DNA of 63,183 nt, from positions 1 through 63,183 of the forward strand of contig CAJTEM010000028.1 of assembly GCA_910575255.1 (NCBI GenBank), written 5' to 3'. Of this stretch, positions 1-9,738 are shown one piece after another; the first letter of the stretch is position 1, and the number at the start of each line of letters is the position of its first letter. The position numbers were made by a program, and so were the translations under genes. Under the pieces are notes generated by a model, which was given only the letters and a program-made list of their open reading frames with translations, was not told where the DNA came from and did not search any database. The DNA is from Lachnospiraceae bacterium. Lineage in GTDB: Bacteria > Bacillota > Clostridia > Lachnospirales > Lachnospiraceae.

Positions 1-118
1 TTTTCGTACCAGATACAGAGAGATGTCCATCTTCCCGGCTCATTCATCTGAGATATGAAACTAAAAATTCCTTGAAAAATAAGGAAAAAAGACTTGACTA
101 AATAGGGAGGGGAATGTT

Positions 119-1552
119 ATGTCACCTGTAATGTTTATTATTATGCTGATTGCAGCTATTGTGCTTCTGACCGTGCTGACCTTGAAATTCAAGATGCATC
201 CGGTGATGACATTGTTTTTTACGGCAGTGTTCATTGGTCTGGCATCCGGAAAAACGCTGACGGGCACATTTGCGGATATAAAAAATTATTTCGGTTCTAC
301 CCTGGGAAGCATTGGGGTCATGATCATTTTCGGGGCAGTTATTGCATCCGGAATTTCGGATACAGGAGCGGCAACCAGTATTGTTAATTTTTTTATTAAA
401 TTGTTTAAGGGAAAACGGCTGGAGCTGGCGCCTGCCTTGACAGGATTTATTATGAGTATTCCGGTGTTTGGCGACATTGCCATTATTTTGAATGCGCCGA
501 TTTCCGCAATCCTTGCAAAGCGCAGAAAAATGAGTATGACACAGGTGGCGCCGTTTGTGAATCTGGGCCTGACATTGACTCATGGGCTGGTACCGCCGAC
601 ACCGGGGATTCTGGCAGTGGCAGCGCTTTTGCAGGCAGATATCGGAACGGTGATTCTGTGGGGATTGGTTTGCAGTGTATTTTCTTTTGCAGTCTGTTAT
701 TTTGGTCTGACGCCGGTCTACAGAAGAGGGGAATTCATTGAGCCGTTGGCAGATTATACAGAGGGGATTCATCCGGTAGATGAGAATGCCTCTGTGAATG
801 AGCTGTTGATTGAGGAAGACAATATTCCCGGTGCAGGATGGTCCTTTGTGCCGCTGCTTCTGCCGGCAGTGATGATTGCGGTCGGTTCCATCGGAAAGCT
901 GCTGGTGCAGGAAGGATCAGGATCCTATGTGTTTTTTAACACCATCGGAGATACCGTTCTGGCTCTGTTCTGTGGTATCGCAGCGTTGGGACTGCTGGTA
1001 TTTGGACGGAAAGAAAAGGTGGTGAGAAAGGCGAACGAGGCCACGGCAACCGAAGAGCTGTCCGCTCAAAGCGCCTGGACAGAGATCGTGTTCGGAAACT
1101 GGTGCGGACGGGCCCTGAAAATCGCCATCAGCGCACTGCTGATCACAGCCATGGGAGGCGCGATGGGAGGAATTCTGCGCGAAAATGAAGCCATCAGCGT
1201 GATCGGAAATATCATTGCCCGCACCAGCTTCCCAAGTCTGCTGATTCCGTTTCTTTTGGCCGCGATTCTGATGACAGTCTGCGGTTCCATGACAACAGCA
1301 TCCATGACGGCAGCCGCTCTGATGGTTGAACTGGTTCCTGTTTTAGGAATGAATCCGGTAGTGGCCAGCCTGGCCATCGGCGCCGGATCCATGGTAGGAT
1401 GGCATGTGAACAACAGCGGATTCTGGATCTTTACGTCCCTTTACGGCTTTAATACCAGGCAGGGACTGAAATATTTTACAACAACCAATGCGCTGGGCGG
1501 AATTGCGGCATTTGTATGCCTGGCAGTGCTGGTTCTGGTTGGTGTGGTATAA
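119..1552 (+). CDS. GntP-family gluconate/organic acid permease
   Basis: A 477-residue polytopic membrane protein with about 12 hydrophobic segments, resembling the GntP family of proton-coupled permeases for gluconate and related hydroxy-acids. Family-like segments are the early GFIMSIPVFGDIAIILNAPI stretch (residues ~117-136), the LTHGLVPPTPGILAVA loop (~155-170) and a late SMTTASMTAAALMVELVPVL segment. The ATG at 119 is preceded by a strong AGGGAGGGG ribosome site about 6 bases upstream. The gene stands alone: the next gene is convergent and no sugar-acid kinase or dehydratase lies beside it, so the substrate (gluconate, glycerate, fructuronate or similar) cannot be set. Family assignment is fairly safe; substrate is not. 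Confidence 0.88.
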   Translation: MSPVMFIIMLIAAIVLLTVLTLKFKMHPVMTLFFTAVFIGLASGKTLTGTFADIKNYFGSTLGSIGVMIIFGAVIASGISDTGAATSIVNFFIKLFKGKRLELAPALTGFIMSIPVFGDIAIILNAPISAILAKRRKMSMTQVAPFVNLGLTLTHGLVPPTPGILAVAALLQADIGTVILWGLVCSVFSFAVCYFGLTPVYRRGEFIEPLADYTEGIHPVDENASVNELLIEEDNIPGAGWSFVPLLLPAVMIAVGSIGKLLVQEGSGSYVFFNTIGDTVLALFCGIAALGLLVFGRKEKVVRKANEATATEELSAQSAWTEIVFGNWCGRALKIAISALLITAMGGAMGGILRENEAISVIGNIIARTSFPSLLIPFLLAAILMTVCGSMTTASMTAAALMVELVPVLGMNPVVASLAIGAGSMVGWHVNNSGFWIFTSLYGFNTRQGLKYFTTTNALGGIAAFVCLAVLVLVGVV

Positions 1553-1631
1553 TATAATAAGGGAAACGATTCCCGGCTTTTGGAAACCGCACTGATTGAC
1601 TATCTGCAAATACATGTGTCCGGCAGACAAT

Positions 1632-1665
1632 AAGCACCCCCCTGTCAAAATGCCCCCGGGTGCTT
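1632..1665 (-). terminator. Possible terminator between convergent genes
   Basis: An inverted repeat AAGCACCC (1632-1639) / GGGTGCTT (1658-1665) spans the stop codon of the minus-strand FAD dehydrogenase gene. The T-tract after it is weak, so termination is only likely. Confidence 0.35.
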
Positions 1666-3057
1666 GTCCAGAATACTCCTGGCCACAGAGAGACCGTTTG
1701 CGGATGCCTGCTGCAGTCCCCTGGTGACAGACGCTCCATCCCCGACAGCCCTCAGCCCCCGGACGCTGGTCTCGAAATCAGAGTTCACGACCACCTTATT
1801 GGAGTAGAATTTTACCTCCACGCCATAGAGCAGGGTTTCATCGCTGGCGATGCCTGGAGTGACCTTATCTAAGGCCAGCAGCATTTCCTGGATATCAACC
1901 ATGATCCGATGCGGAAGAACCAGGGACAAGTCGCCGGGAACCGCATCCTTTAAGGTGGGAACCAGGTTGTTGCGGCAAAGGCGTTCCTCTGTGGTACGGC
2001 GGCCCCTCTGGAAGTCACCGAAGGTCTGAACCAGGATCTTGCCGTCGCAGAGCATATTGCTGAGCCGGGCAATATATTTGCCATATTCAATGGGGGTCTT
2101 AAACGGCTTGGTAAAATTCTTGGAGACCAGCAGTGCGAAATTGGTATTGCTGGTCTTGTATTCTTTGGATTTGTAAGCATGGCCGTTGACAACAGCCAGC
2201 CCGTTCTCATAATATTCCGTAGCTACCTCGCCGGACGGGTTGGTACAGAAGGTGCGGACCTTGTCGTCAAAGGTGGGGGTATAATATACCAGCTTGGCTT
2301 CATAGAGATTCTCATTGAGGAACTTCATCACTTCATCCCGAACTTCCACCCGAACACCGATATCCACGGTGCCGACCTGAGTCTCAATCCCATGCTCATC
2401 GCAGATATGGCTGAACCAGTCAGAGCCCTCCCGGCCGATGGCGGCGACAATCTCCGGTGCGCAGAAGGTCTCGCCCTTGTCGGTCAGAACTCCCCAGACC
2501 TGATTCTCTTCAATCAGAATATCCTTTACCATGGTATTGAATTCGATATGCACACCCTGCTTTTGGAGATGCTCCTGCAGCCGGGTATAGATCTTGTAGC
2601 CTTCCTCTGTACCGAGATGGCGGATGGGACACTCGATCAGCTTGAGGTTGGCCTGGATGGCTTTGCGGCGGATCTCTTCGATCTCCTTTTGACGGTCAAC
2701 ACCATAGACATTGGTATCAGCGCCGAACTTCAGGTAAATATTATCCGATTCATGAATCAATTGCACTGCCTTGTCATAGCCTAAGATCTCCGGCAGGTTG
2801 CCTCCCACATCCGGGGACAGGGAAAGCTTTCCATCGGAAAATGCTCCGGCGCCGGCAAAGCCGGTGGTGATAGAACAGGGCTGGCAGCCCACACAGGTCT
2901 TGGTGGTCCGCTTGGGGCAGACACGCTTTTCAATCGGACGGCCTTTTTCGATCATCAGGATATTGAGAGACGGCTGCTTTTCGATCAGCTCGTAGGCACA
3001 GAAAATGCCGGAGGGGCCGGCGCCGATAATAATGACATCATAATTAGTGGTGCTCAT
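1645..3057 (-). CDS. FAD-dependent dehydrogenase (COG2509-like)
   Basis: A 470-residue flavoprotein of the NAD(P)/FAD-dependent oxidoreductase superfamily. The N-terminus carries the dinucleotide-binding GxGxxG (Gly12, Gly14, Gly17), and a second nucleotide-associated segment near the C-terminus reads RGLRAVGDGASVTRG. A cysteine cluster (Cys47, Cys55, Cys58, Cys61) follows the FAD motif, as in the widespread uncharacterised FAD-dependent dehydrogenases of Firmicutes; whether it binds metal or is redox-active is unknown. The length is normal for the family. It is transcribed alone from ATG 3057, behind an AGAAGG-type ribosome site, and runs toward the permease gene. Function beyond flavin-dependent oxidoreduction is not known. 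Confidence 0.9.
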   Translation of the reverse strand: MSTTNYDVIIIGAGPSGIFCAYELIEKQPSLNILMIEKGRPIEKRVCPKRTTKTCVGCQPCSITTGFAGAGAFSDGKLSLSPDVGGNLPEILGYDKAVQLIHESDNIYLKFGADTNVYGVDRQKEIEEIRRKAIQANLKLIECPIRHLGTEEGYKIYTRLQEHLQKQGVHIEFNTMVKDILIEENQVWGVLTDKGETFCAPEIVAAIGREGSDWFSHICDEHGIETQVGTVDIGVRVEVRDEVMKFLNENLYEAKLVYYTPTFDDKVRTFCTNPSGEVATEYYENGLAVVNGHAYKSKEYKTSNTNFALLVSKNFTKPFKTPIEYGKYIARLSNMLCDGKILVQTFGDFQRGRRTTEERLCRNNLVPTLKDAVPGDLSLVLPHRIMVDIQEMLLALDKVTPGIASDETLLYGVEVKFYSNKVVVNSDFETSVRGLRAVGDGASVTRGLQQASANGLSVARSILDKHPGAF

Positions 3058-3334
3058 GGGATCACTTCCTTCTATTATTATATATAACGGATTGCTATAA
3101 GAAGTTTAACATGCAGGGGCAGGAAATGCAAGGTTACTTTTCGCGGGGGCCGAAAGGTACGCTCTGGAACTTTACTCCATCCGGTGAAAATTAACAATGC
3201 AAGGGGAATGCAGTCAGGGAATTCTTTCAGGACTTCCCTTTTTTGTTTGGATATGATAAAATAAAAAGACTTCATGGAAATTCTGATCATAATCGTTCAG
3301 GCAGTTCGCCGGGAATTCCACGAGAATAAAAAGA

Positions 3335-3363
3335 TAGACGGATTCAGCGACATTTTGTATACT
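3335..3363 (+). promoter_or_regulatory. Candidate promoter of the Uma2 gene
   Basis: TAGACG (3335-3340), a 17-base spacer, then TATACT (3358-3363), 37 bases before the GTG start. The -35 matches 4 of 6 consensus positions and the -10 matches 5 of 6. In the 343-base gap from 3058 I see nothing else except a weak hairpin AGGGAA/TTCCCT followed by T residues near 3227-3260. Confidence 0.4.
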
Positions 3364-3400
3364 ATTTGAGTAGGGAGAGGATGGGAAGGAGGCTTGGACT

Positions 3401-3994
3401 GTGCATATGTATGAATTCGTCGGAGAGGAAGAGATCATGCGAAAGAATGAAGCATTGGCAAAAGAGGTTTATACAATAGAATATCTGGAGAATCTTCCAG
3501 AGCATGTTCGGGCAGAATTGATTGATGGACGGATTTATTTTATGGCCCCGCCGAAGATCGTTCATCAAAAGCTGGCAGGAGAATTATTTTTTCAATTGAG
3601 AAGCCATATTGAGGAGAGAAGAGGAGAATGCCAGGTATTGTTTTCTCCTGTTGGGGTAAAGTTGGAGTGCGATGATAAAACGTTGCTGGAACCAGATGTA
3701 ATTGTGGTGTGTGACAGGGAAAAGCTACATGAGGATGCCTGCTATGGAGCACCGGATTTGGTGATTGAGATTGTCTCGAAGTCAACGAAACATCGAGATT
3801 ATGGAATTAAGATGATGAAGTATCGTGCGGCGGGGGTAAAGGAGTATTGGATTGTGGATCCACAGAAAAGAGCGGTGTTCGTGTGCTGGTTTGAGGATGA
3901 AGGGGAGAACGGCTTGTATTCTTTCGAAGACAGGATTCCCTTCCATCTTTTTCCGGAGATAACGGTAAGGCTTAAGGATATGGAGGAAAGGTGA
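3401..3994 (+). CDS. Uma2 family endonuclease (PD-(D/E)XK fold)
   Basis: A 197-residue Uma2 (DUF820) protein, a restriction-endonuclease-like fold family with unknown targets. The family pattern is visible in order: ELIDGRIYFMAPP, VGVKLE, EPDVIVVCD, APDLVIEIVSKST and VKEYWIVDP. The acidic residues of EPDV and the IEIVSKST segment are the expected metal-binding core. GTG at 3401 is chosen because AAGGAGG ends 8 bases upstream; the in-frame ATG at 3407 is the alternative. A second, broken Uma2 gene lies at 44039-44593. Such genes occur in many copies in some Clostridia and cyanobacteria and are often linked to mobile DNA. The biological role is unknown. Confidence 0.85.
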   Translation: MHMYEFVGEEEIMRKNEALAKEVYTIEYLENLPEHVRAELIDGRIYFMAPPKIVHQKLAGELFFQLRSHIEERRGECQVLFSPVGVKLECDDKTLLEPDVIVVCDREKLHEDACYGAPDLVIEIVSKSTKHRDYGIKMMKYRAAGVKEYWIVDPQKRAVFVCWFEDEGENGLYSFEDRIPFHLFPEITVRLKDMEER

Positions 3995-4046
3995 AGGAGC
4001 GGGAAGATTGACAATACAGAGGCAGGAGAAAGAAAGGATCAGGAAT

Positions 4047-4631
4047 ATGTATATGATTGCAGGACTTGGAAATCCCACAAAGGAATATGATAGAACAAGG
4101 CACAATGTCGGGTTTGCTGTGATCGATGAGCTGGCGGATCGTTATGGGATTGATGTCAGTGAGAGGAAGCATCGGGCATTGTGCGGGAGAGGGGCGATCG
4201 AAGGGCAGAAGGTGCTGCTTGTGAAGCCGCAGACATTCATGAATCTCAGCGGGGAAAGCCTGCGTGCTTTAACGGATTATTATAAGGTGTTTCCGGAAGA
4301 GCTGATCGTTATTTATGATGATATCAGTCTTCCGCCCGGGCAGCTGAGGATTCGGTTGAAAGGGAGTGCCGGCGGGCATAATGGGATTAAGAATATCATT
4401 GCACACCTGGGAACCCAGGAATTTCCAAGGATTAAGGTGGGCGTGGGAGAGAAGCCGCCGCGGATGGATCTGAAGGACTATGTGCTCAGCCGGTTTTCAA
4501 AGGGAGAACAGGAGCTGATGGATGCAGCCTTCCGTGAGGCGGCACAGGCGGCAGTTATGATGATCTGTGACGGAGCAGACCGTGCGATGAATCATTTTAA
4601 TACGAAGAAGAAGGCGCAGGAGGATGCCTGA
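4047..4631 (+). CDS. pth: Peptidyl-tRNA hydrolase
   Basis: A 194-residue peptidyl-tRNA hydrolase, which frees tRNA from peptidyl-tRNAs that fall off stalled ribosomes. The N-terminal IAGLGNP motif (Asn9 is a substrate-binding residue) is followed by the catalytic histidine in RTRHNVGF (His19). Further family motifs are KPQTFMNLSGES, YDDISLPPG and GSAGGHNGIKNI. The open frame begins upstream at TTG 4008, but ATG 4047 has an AAGGATCAGGA ribosome site and gives the normal family length, so it is preferred. It lies 24 bases before mfd, the common pth-mfd arrangement of Clostridia, and probably shares its transcript. Confidence 0.97.
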   Translation: MYMIAGLGNPTKEYDRTRHNVGFAVIDELADRYGIDVSERKHRALCGRGAIEGQKVLLVKPQTFMNLSGESLRALTDYYKVFPEELIVIYDDISLPPGQLRIRLKGSAGGHNGIKNIIAHLGTQEFPRIKVGVGEKPPRMDLKDYVLSRFSKGEQELMDAAFREAAQAAVMMICDGADRAMNHFNTKKKAQEDA

Positions 4632-4655
4632 TGAAGCGAGGCAGGGAGGTAGGAT

Positions 4656-7600
4656 ATGGGCAGAGTGTTTGCCAATCCGTTGGCAGAACTGATTGAGTAC
4701 GAGGAGCTGAACCGACAGCTGGAGCAGGGAAAGGGGCCGGTTCAGGTCAGCGGCTGTATGGATTCTCAGAAGGTGCACCTGATTCAGGAAACAGTGCCTT
4801 CCAGGGCATGGAAGCTGGTAGTGACTTATGATGATACACGGGCACGGGAAATCTATGAAGACTTTGGATGCTTCCGGCAGGATGTGTGGCTGTATCCGGC
4901 AAAGGATCTGCTGTTCTACAGTGCGGATATTCACGGGAATCTGATGACACGTCAAAGGCTTCAGGTGCTGCGCCATCTGATGGAGGATCCGTCGGGAGTG
5001 GTTGTGACGACTCTGGACGGTCTGATGGATCGCCTGCTTCTGTCAGAGCAGCTGGAGAGTCAGACAGCAGTCTTAAAAAACGGCGAGGAGCTTGACCTGG
5101 AGAAGTGGAAGGAGCGTCTGGCCCGGATGGGGTATGAGAGAACCGGACAGGTGGACGAGATGGGGCAGTTCTCGATCCGCGGCGGGATCCTGGATATCTT
5201 TCCGCTGACCGAGGAGCAGCCGGTGCGGATTGAGCTGTGGGATACCGAAGTGGATTCTATCCGCACCTTTGACCTGGAGAGCCAGCGTTCCATAGAGCAG
5301 CTGGAGGAGATCGTCATCTATCCGGCATCCGAGATCGTCCTGACCGGGGAGCAGAGAAGAGAAGGAGCCGGACGGATCCGTAAGGAAGCCAGGGAGGCAG
5401 CAGGGAATCTGAGAAAGCAGATGAGAACAGAGGAGGCGTACCGTCTTGAGGGAATTGCCAGGGAGCTGGTGGAAGGCATTGAGGAGGGATGGAAGGTCAG
5501 CGGGATGGATTCCTGTCTGTCTTATTTCTGTGAGGAAACCGTGTCCTTTCTGGATTATTTCAGAGGAAATGACAGCATGATCATTCTGGATGAGCCGCCC
5601 CGCCTGTGGGAAAAGGGTGAGGCTGTAGAGGCAGAATTCCGGGAGAGTATGTCCCACCGTCTGGAGAAAGGATATCTTTTGCCGGGACAGACGGACCTTC
5701 TTTACACCGTGAAGGAACTGCTGGCCCGGGCTCAGCAGGGAAGCACCCTCTATCTCACCAGTCTGGAGCAGAAACTGCCGGGGATGACAGTGAACGGTCA
5801 GTACCGGCTCAGTGTCAAAAATGTTAACTCCTATCAAAACAGTTTTGAGCTGCTGATCAAGGATCTGCAGCGCTGGAAGCGTGAGAAATACCGGGTGATT
5901 CTCCTTTCTGGTTCCCGGACAAGAGCCAGCCGTCTGGCCGGTGACCTGAGGGAATACAGCTTAAGCGCATTCTGTCCGGACAATGAAGAGCGGCAGGTGC
6001 AGCCGGGAGAGATCGCGGTGGTTTACGGGAATCTGCACCGGGGTTTTGAATATCCACAGATTAAATTCGTAGTGATCACTGAGGGTGACATGTTTGGCGC
6101 GGAAAGGAAAAAGCGCAAACGCAAAAAGACTTCCTATGAGGGACAGAGGATTCAGAGTTTTACTGAGCTGTCAGTGGGAGATTATGTGGTACATGAGGAT
6201 CACGGACTTGGCATTTACCGGGGGATTGAGAAGATTGAGCGGGACAAGGTAATCAAGGATTATCTGAAGATTGAGTATGCGGACGGCGGGAATCTGTATT
6301 TGCCTGCGACACGGCTGGACGGAATCCAGAAGTATGCCGGAGCGGATGCCAAAGCGCCTAAGCTCAACAAGCTGGGAGGCGAACAGTGGAAGCGCACCCG
6401 CAGCCGGGTGAAGAGCGCGGTAAAGGAGATCGCGAAGGATCTCGTGGAGCTGTATGCGGCCAGGCAGGAGACTGCCGGATATCAATACGGCCCGGATACG
6501 GTGTGGCAGAAGGAATTTGAGGAGCTGTTTCCTTATGAAGAGACCGAGGATCAGGCAGAGGCTATTGAGGCGGCCAAGCGAGATATGGAGAGCCGGAAAA
6601 TCATGGATCGCCTGATCTGCGGAGATGTAGGCTATGGCAAGACAGAGATTGCGCTGCGGGCAGCATTTAAGGCAGTCCAGGAGAGTAAGCAGGTCGTCTA
6701 TCTGGTCCCCACGACCATTCTTGCCCAACAGCATTACAATACTTTTTTGCAGAGAATGAAGGATTTTCCGGTGCGGGTGGATCTGCTCTCCCGTTTCCGG
6801 ACCCCGGCGCAGGTGAAAAAGACGATTGCGGATCTGCAGAAGGGGCTGGTCGATGTGGTGATCGGAACCCACCGGGTATTGTCCAAGGATGTAAAGTTTA
6901 AGGATCTGGGACTGCTGATTATCGATGAAGAGCAGCGCTTCGGGGTGACGCACAAGGAAAAGATCAAAAAGCTCAAGGAAAATGTTGACGTGCTGACTCT
7001 GACGGCAACGCCCATTCCCCGGACCCTGCATATGAGCCTGGTAGGGATCCGGGACATGAGCGTACTTGAGGAGCCGCCGGTGGATCGTCTTCCCATCCAG
7101 ACCTATGTGATGGAATACAACGATGAGATGGTTCGTGAGGCGGTCACACGCGAGCTGGCCAGAAACGGCCAGGTGTACTATGTCTATAACCGGGTGAAGG
7201 GAATCGATGAAGTTGCGGCCCACATTCAGGAGCTGGCCAAAGATGCAGTAGTGGTCTACGCCCATGGACAGATGCAGGAGAGGCAGCTGGAAAAAATCAT
7301 GTTTGACTTTGTAAACGGAGAGATCGATGTGCTGGTATCCACGACTATCATCGAGACCGGGCTGGACATTCCTAATGCCAACACCATGATCATTCACGAC
7401 GCGGACCGGATGGGACTGTCCCAGCTCTATCAGCTGCGCGGCCGCGTGGGACGCTCTAACCGGACTTCTTATGCATTTTTGATGTATAAGCGGGATAAGC
7501 TTCTGCGGGAGGAGGCGGAGAAACGCCTGCAGGCCATCCGGGAATTCACGGAGCTTGGATCCGGCATAAGGATAGCCATGCGGGATCTGGAGATCCGCGG

Positions 7601-8189
7601 CGCCGGCAATGTGCTGGGAGCAGAGCAGCATGGCCACATGGAAGCCGTGGGCTATGATCTCTACTGCAAGCTGTTAAATCAGGCAGTGAAGGCCCTGCGG
7701 GGACAAAGAGCAGACGAGGAGGAGTTCGAGACTGTGGTGGAATGCGATATCGACGCCTACATTCCCTCAGCCTATATCCGGAACGAGTATCAGAAGCTTG
7801 ATATCTATAAACGCATTTCCAGCATTGAAAATGAGGAGGAGCATATGGATATGCAGGATGAGCTGATGGATCGCTTCGGAGACATCCCCAAACCGGTAGA
7901 CAACCTGCTGGTGGTAGCTTCCCTGAAAGCCCTGGCACACCGCGCATACGTGACCGAGGTCAAGGTGAACCGCCAGGAGGTACGGCTGAGCATGTACCAG
8001 AACGCGAAGCTTAATACCGCCGGCATTCCCGATATCATCCAGGACTACGCCGGTGCTCTGAAGTTCCAGATGGGAGAGCCGCCGTATTTCCATTACATTG
8101 ATCGGAAAAAGGTGCATAAAGACTGCGGGGCGATGATGGAGAAGGCGATGGAGCTGGTGGGGAGAATGGGGGAGCTGGCAGAAGTGTGA
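4656..8189 (+). CDS. mfd: Transcription-repair coupling factor Mfd
   Basis: A 1177-residue Mfd, the ATP-driven translocase that removes RNA polymerase stalled at DNA damage and recruits UvrA. The UvrB-like N-terminal module is followed by the CarD-like RNA-polymerase interaction domain from about residue 502 ([15 protein letters not shown]). The RecG-like motor follows, with Walker [10 protein letters not shown] near residue 656, DEEQRFG near 758, [11 protein letters not shown], and the RGRVGRSNR helicase motif. The C-terminal TRCF domain completes the protein. GGAGG precedes ATG 4656. Length and order are normal and the gene appears intact. A long antisense open frame (6171-7637) is a coding-frame shadow. 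Confidence 0.98.
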   Translation: MGRVFANPLAELIEYEELNRQLEQGKGPVQVSGCMDSQKVHLIQETVPSRAWKLVVTYDDTRAREIYEDFGCFRQDVWLYPAKDLLFYSADIHGNLMTRQRLQVLRHLMEDPSGVVVTTLDGLMDRLLLSEQLESQTAVLKNGEELDLEKWKERLARMGYERTGQVDEMGQFSIRGGILDIFPLTEEQPVRIELWDTEVDSIRTFDLESQRSIEQLEEIVIYPASEIVLTGEQRREGAGRIRKEAREAAGNLRKQMRTEEAYRLEGIARELVEGIEEGWKVSGMDSCLSYFCEETVSFLDYFRGNDSMIILDEPPRLWEKGEAVEAEFRESMSHRLEKGYLLPGQTDLLYTVKELLARAQQGSTLYLTSLEQKLPGMTVNGQYRLSVKNVNSYQNSFELLIKDLQRWKREKYRVILLSGSRTRASRLAGDLREYSLSAFCPDNEERQVQPGEIAVVYGNLHRGFEYPQIKFVVITEGDMFGAERKKRKRKKTSYEGQRIQSFTELSVGDYVVHEDHGLGIYRGIEKIERDKVIKDYLKIEYADGGNLYLPATRLDGIQKYAGADAKAPKLNKLGGEQWKRTRSRVKSAVKEIAKDLVELYAARQETAGYQYGPDTVWQKEFEELFPYEETEDQAEAIEAAKRDMESRKIMDRLICGDVGYGKTEIALRAAFKAVQESKQVVYLVPTTILAQQHYNTFLQRMKDFPVRVDLLSRFRTPAQVKKTIADLQKGLVDVVIGTHRVLSKDVKFKDLGLLIIDEEQRFGVTHKEKIKKLKENVDVLTLTATPIPRTLHMSLVGIRDMSVLEEPPVDRLPIQTYVMEYNDEMVREAVTRELARNGQVYYVYNRVKGIDEVAAHIQELAKDAVVVYAHGQMQERQLEKIMFDFVNGEIDVLVSTTIIETGLDIPNANTMIIHDADRMGLSQLYQLRGRVGRSNRTSYAFLMYKRDKLLREEAEKRLQAIREFTELGSGIRIAMRDLEIRGAGNVLGAEQHGHMEAVGYDLYCKLLNQAVKALRGQRADEEEFETVVECDIDAYIPSAYIRNEYQKLDIYKRISSIENEEEHMDMQDELMDRFGDIPKPVDNLLVVASLKALAHRAYVTEVKVNRQEVRLSMYQNAKLNTAGIPDIIQDYAGALKFQMGEPPYFHYIDRKKVHKDCGAMMEKAMELVGRMGELAEV

Positions 8190-8239
8190 AAAGGATAAAG
8201 GATAGAAAAAGATAACGAGTTAATGGTTGATTGTGAAAG

Positions 8240-8274
8240 CAGGGGATGCCATGAAATGTGGTGCCCCTGTTTTT
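8240..8274 (+). terminator. Rho-independent terminator after mfd
   Basis: The stem CAGGGG (8240-8245) / CCCCTG (8264-8269), extended by inner pairs, is followed directly by TTTTT. It closes the pth-mfd transcript. Confidence 0.8.
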
Positions 8275-8445
8275 CAGTTAAAAAGGTTTCCTCCTTCTGG
8301 AATTTTTCCTTTTAGAGAGGACAGCGAAATCAGGACAGGCAGAACAAAATTGGAAAAATAATCCATTTAGTGCATTATTTAGAAGTAATGGTGCGAAGAA
8401 TCGATATAGACTATAAGCAGTACCGTATTTGGAAGGAGGATACTT

Positions 8446-8688
8446 ATGAAAGAACAGGAGTTACTATCAGCCAGAATTATGTTTTTTTGTAAAAAGAAGA
8501 GGATGACTTATTATAAGCTGGCGAGCCGGTCAGCGATCCCTTTGACAACCCTGATGCATATCATGAACAATTCCACGAAAAATCCCGGGATCTTCACAAT
8601 AATTAAAATCTGCAGCGGACTGGACATTACAATTATGGAATTTTTTGATTCCAAGGAATTTGAGAATATTGAGTTTGAGGTGGAATGA
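8446..8688 (+). CDS. Small XRE-type HTH transcriptional regulator
   Basis: An 80-residue protein that is almost entirely one Cro/C1-type helix-turn-helix domain. Residues ~7-62 match the XRE pattern: ARIMFFCKKKRMTYYKLA, SAIPLTTLMHIMNN and PGIFTIIKICSGLDITIMEFF. The short acidic tail (FENIEFEVE) is typical of tiny stand-alone clostridial regulators. AAGGAGG lies 8 bases before ATG 8446. In the upstream region CATTA/TAATG half-sites near 8372-8392 could be an operator, but this is weak. Target genes are unknown; the unknown genes directly downstream are possible ones. Confidence 0.8.
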   Translation: MKEQELLSARIMFFCKKKRMTYYKLASRSAIPLTTLMHIMNNSTKNPGIFTIIKICSGLDITIMEFFDSKEFENIEFEVE

Positions 8689-8714
8689 CGGGGACAGGAG
8701 AAGGAGGAAGGCAA

Positions 8715-9050
8715 ATGCGAAGCATTTTAAAGATGCCTTCCGACGACATGCCGCCGAACGAACGGAAGAGGGCACTACATTGTGATGCCAGAGTATGGAC
8801 AAAACTGGATCCGTGCGAAAGCGGAACCACGAAAAAGCGGAACCACGAAAAAGCGGAAGAAAGGGGAACGGTGACGGATGGAAGAGAGGGAAGTATTGTC
8901 AGCGGCGGTAGAGGCAAAGCAGAGGAAGCGGCGGCTGGCCAGGTATTCGGAGGCGGTAAGGGAGAGGGAGCAAAAAGTAGAATCATTCAATGGAAAAGAA
9001 AAGTATTCACAGGAAAAGGAGGAAAGATAAATGCAGCTGTATCAGTTTGA
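8715..9050 (+). CDS. Doubtful ORF, charged/low-complexity product
   Basis: An open frame of 111 codons from ATG 8715, with a strong AGGAGG ribosome site (about 8701-8706). The first ~40 residues (MRSILKMPSDDMPPNERKRA and on) look protein-like. The remainder is rich in Gly, Lys, Glu and Arg and overlaps both the next small ORF (8878-9030) and the start of the 9031 gene. A tandem repeat of GCGGAACCACGAAAAA lies at 8820-8855 and may have shifted the frame. It may be a real short leader gene, or the front half of a frameshifted gene whose rear half is the 8878 ORF. Confidence 0.3.
   Translation: MRSILKMPSDDMPPNERKRALHCDARVWTKLDPCESGTTKKRNHEKAEERGTVTDGREGSIVSGGRGKAEEAAAGQVFGGGKGEGAKSRIIQWKRKVFTGKGGKINAAVSV
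8878..9030 (+). CDS. Possible 50-residue coiled-coil peptide
   Basis: ATG 8878 begins a 50-codon frame that ends in TAA at 9028-9030, immediately before ATG 9031 of the next gene. The product is highly charged and likely helical (AAVEAKQRKRRLARYSEAV and on). AAAGGGG stands 11 bases upstream. Zero spacing to the next start suggests translational coupling. It overlaps the doubtful frame 8715-9050. I recognise no family. Confidence 0.4.
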   Translation: MEEREVLSAAVEAKQRKRRLARYSEAVREREQKVESFNGKEKYSQEKEER

Positions 9051-9570
9051 GAAAATTTATGGTCAGATGGAAAGGGAGTTCGGAAAAATCAAAAAGGGCG
9101 AGGAAGAGGATCATGGCATGACACTTTTCTGTCTGGAAAGCAATGCGTTAAAAATTCATCGAAAATATCCTTTGTCAAACAGCAGAAGACTGCGGGAGGC
9201 TATCGCCCTTGTATTATTTGACATTAAGGCAAGATATACAGGGGAAGAGATTAATCTGGAACATTTCAGGAATGAGGATAACATACGGCTTGAGCAGGCA
9301 TTGCTGATGGCATTTGATCCGTTTACGAATGAAGAGGTGCAGGTGATTATGGCAGGGAATGAAAAAGGGGACCTGAAGGATCCGGAATTTCTTCGCAATT
9401 ATTATTCGGAGCCGGTTATTTGCCTGCTCCGTATCAAGAATTCTATTGATTCGTGGGAAAAGAGAATGGGAGCTAACGGATATTTTGATTTTGTAGAAAG
9501 TTATATGGGAGCTGAGATTACAGGAGACGAGATGAAATTTTCGGTGTTTATGGGGACATTGGATAGCTAA
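9031..9570 (+). CDS. Hypothetical protein, 179 residues
   Basis: A soluble 179-residue protein I do not recognise. It has no signal peptide, membrane segment or known catalytic motif. It is rich in acidic residues and predicted helices; the stretch SNSRRLREAIALVLFDIKAR (residues ~50-69) looks like a core helix and the C-terminus MKFSVFMGTLDS like a terminal strand. GGAGG (9018-9023 region) sits about 8 bases before ATG 9031, and the start follows the upstream stop with no gap. A strong terminator closes the unit at 9606. With the XRE regulator upstream it may form a small accessory operon. Function unknown. Confidence 0.75.
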   Translation: MQLYQFEKIYGQMEREFGKIKKGEEEDHGMTLFCLESNALKIHRKYPLSNSRRLREAIALVLFDIKARYTGEEINLEHFRNEDNIRLEQALLMAFDPFTNEEVQVIMAGNEKGDLKDPEFLRNYYSEPVICLLRIKNSIDSWEKRMGANGYFDFVESYMGAEITGDEMKFSVFMGTLDS

Positions 9571-9605
9571 TAGTCTGGGCAATATTGATTTGCCAGGCTG
9601 CGGGG

Positions 9606-9637
9606 GCTGCCGCAGGGGAATTGCGGCAGCTTTTGTT
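9606..9637 (+). terminator. Strong rho-independent terminator
   Basis: A perfect 9-bp stem GCTGCCGCA (9606-9614) / TGCGGCAGC (9622-9630) with a 7-base loop is followed by TTTTGTTT. It ends the transcript of the 9031 gene. Confidence 0.9.
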
Positions 9638-9738
9638 TACCCGGCATCTCCTGTTTCACCTCCCCGAAAATGAATTTACTGTTAATTCTTCGTGCAAAAT
9701 ATTGTATTTTTTGTGCAGATAGCATATACTGTAATCAT

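Noticed and set aside
2179-2784. 201-codon plus-strand frame within the FAD dehydrogenase gene
   Set aside because: Opposite to a well-conserved flavoprotein; no homologous pattern and no ribosome site.
6171-7637. Long antisense open frame of 488 codons across mfd
   Set aside because: It lies wholly opposite the conserved helicase region of Mfd, has no ribosome site or protein-like pattern, and is a shadow of codon usage in the moderately GC-rich gene.
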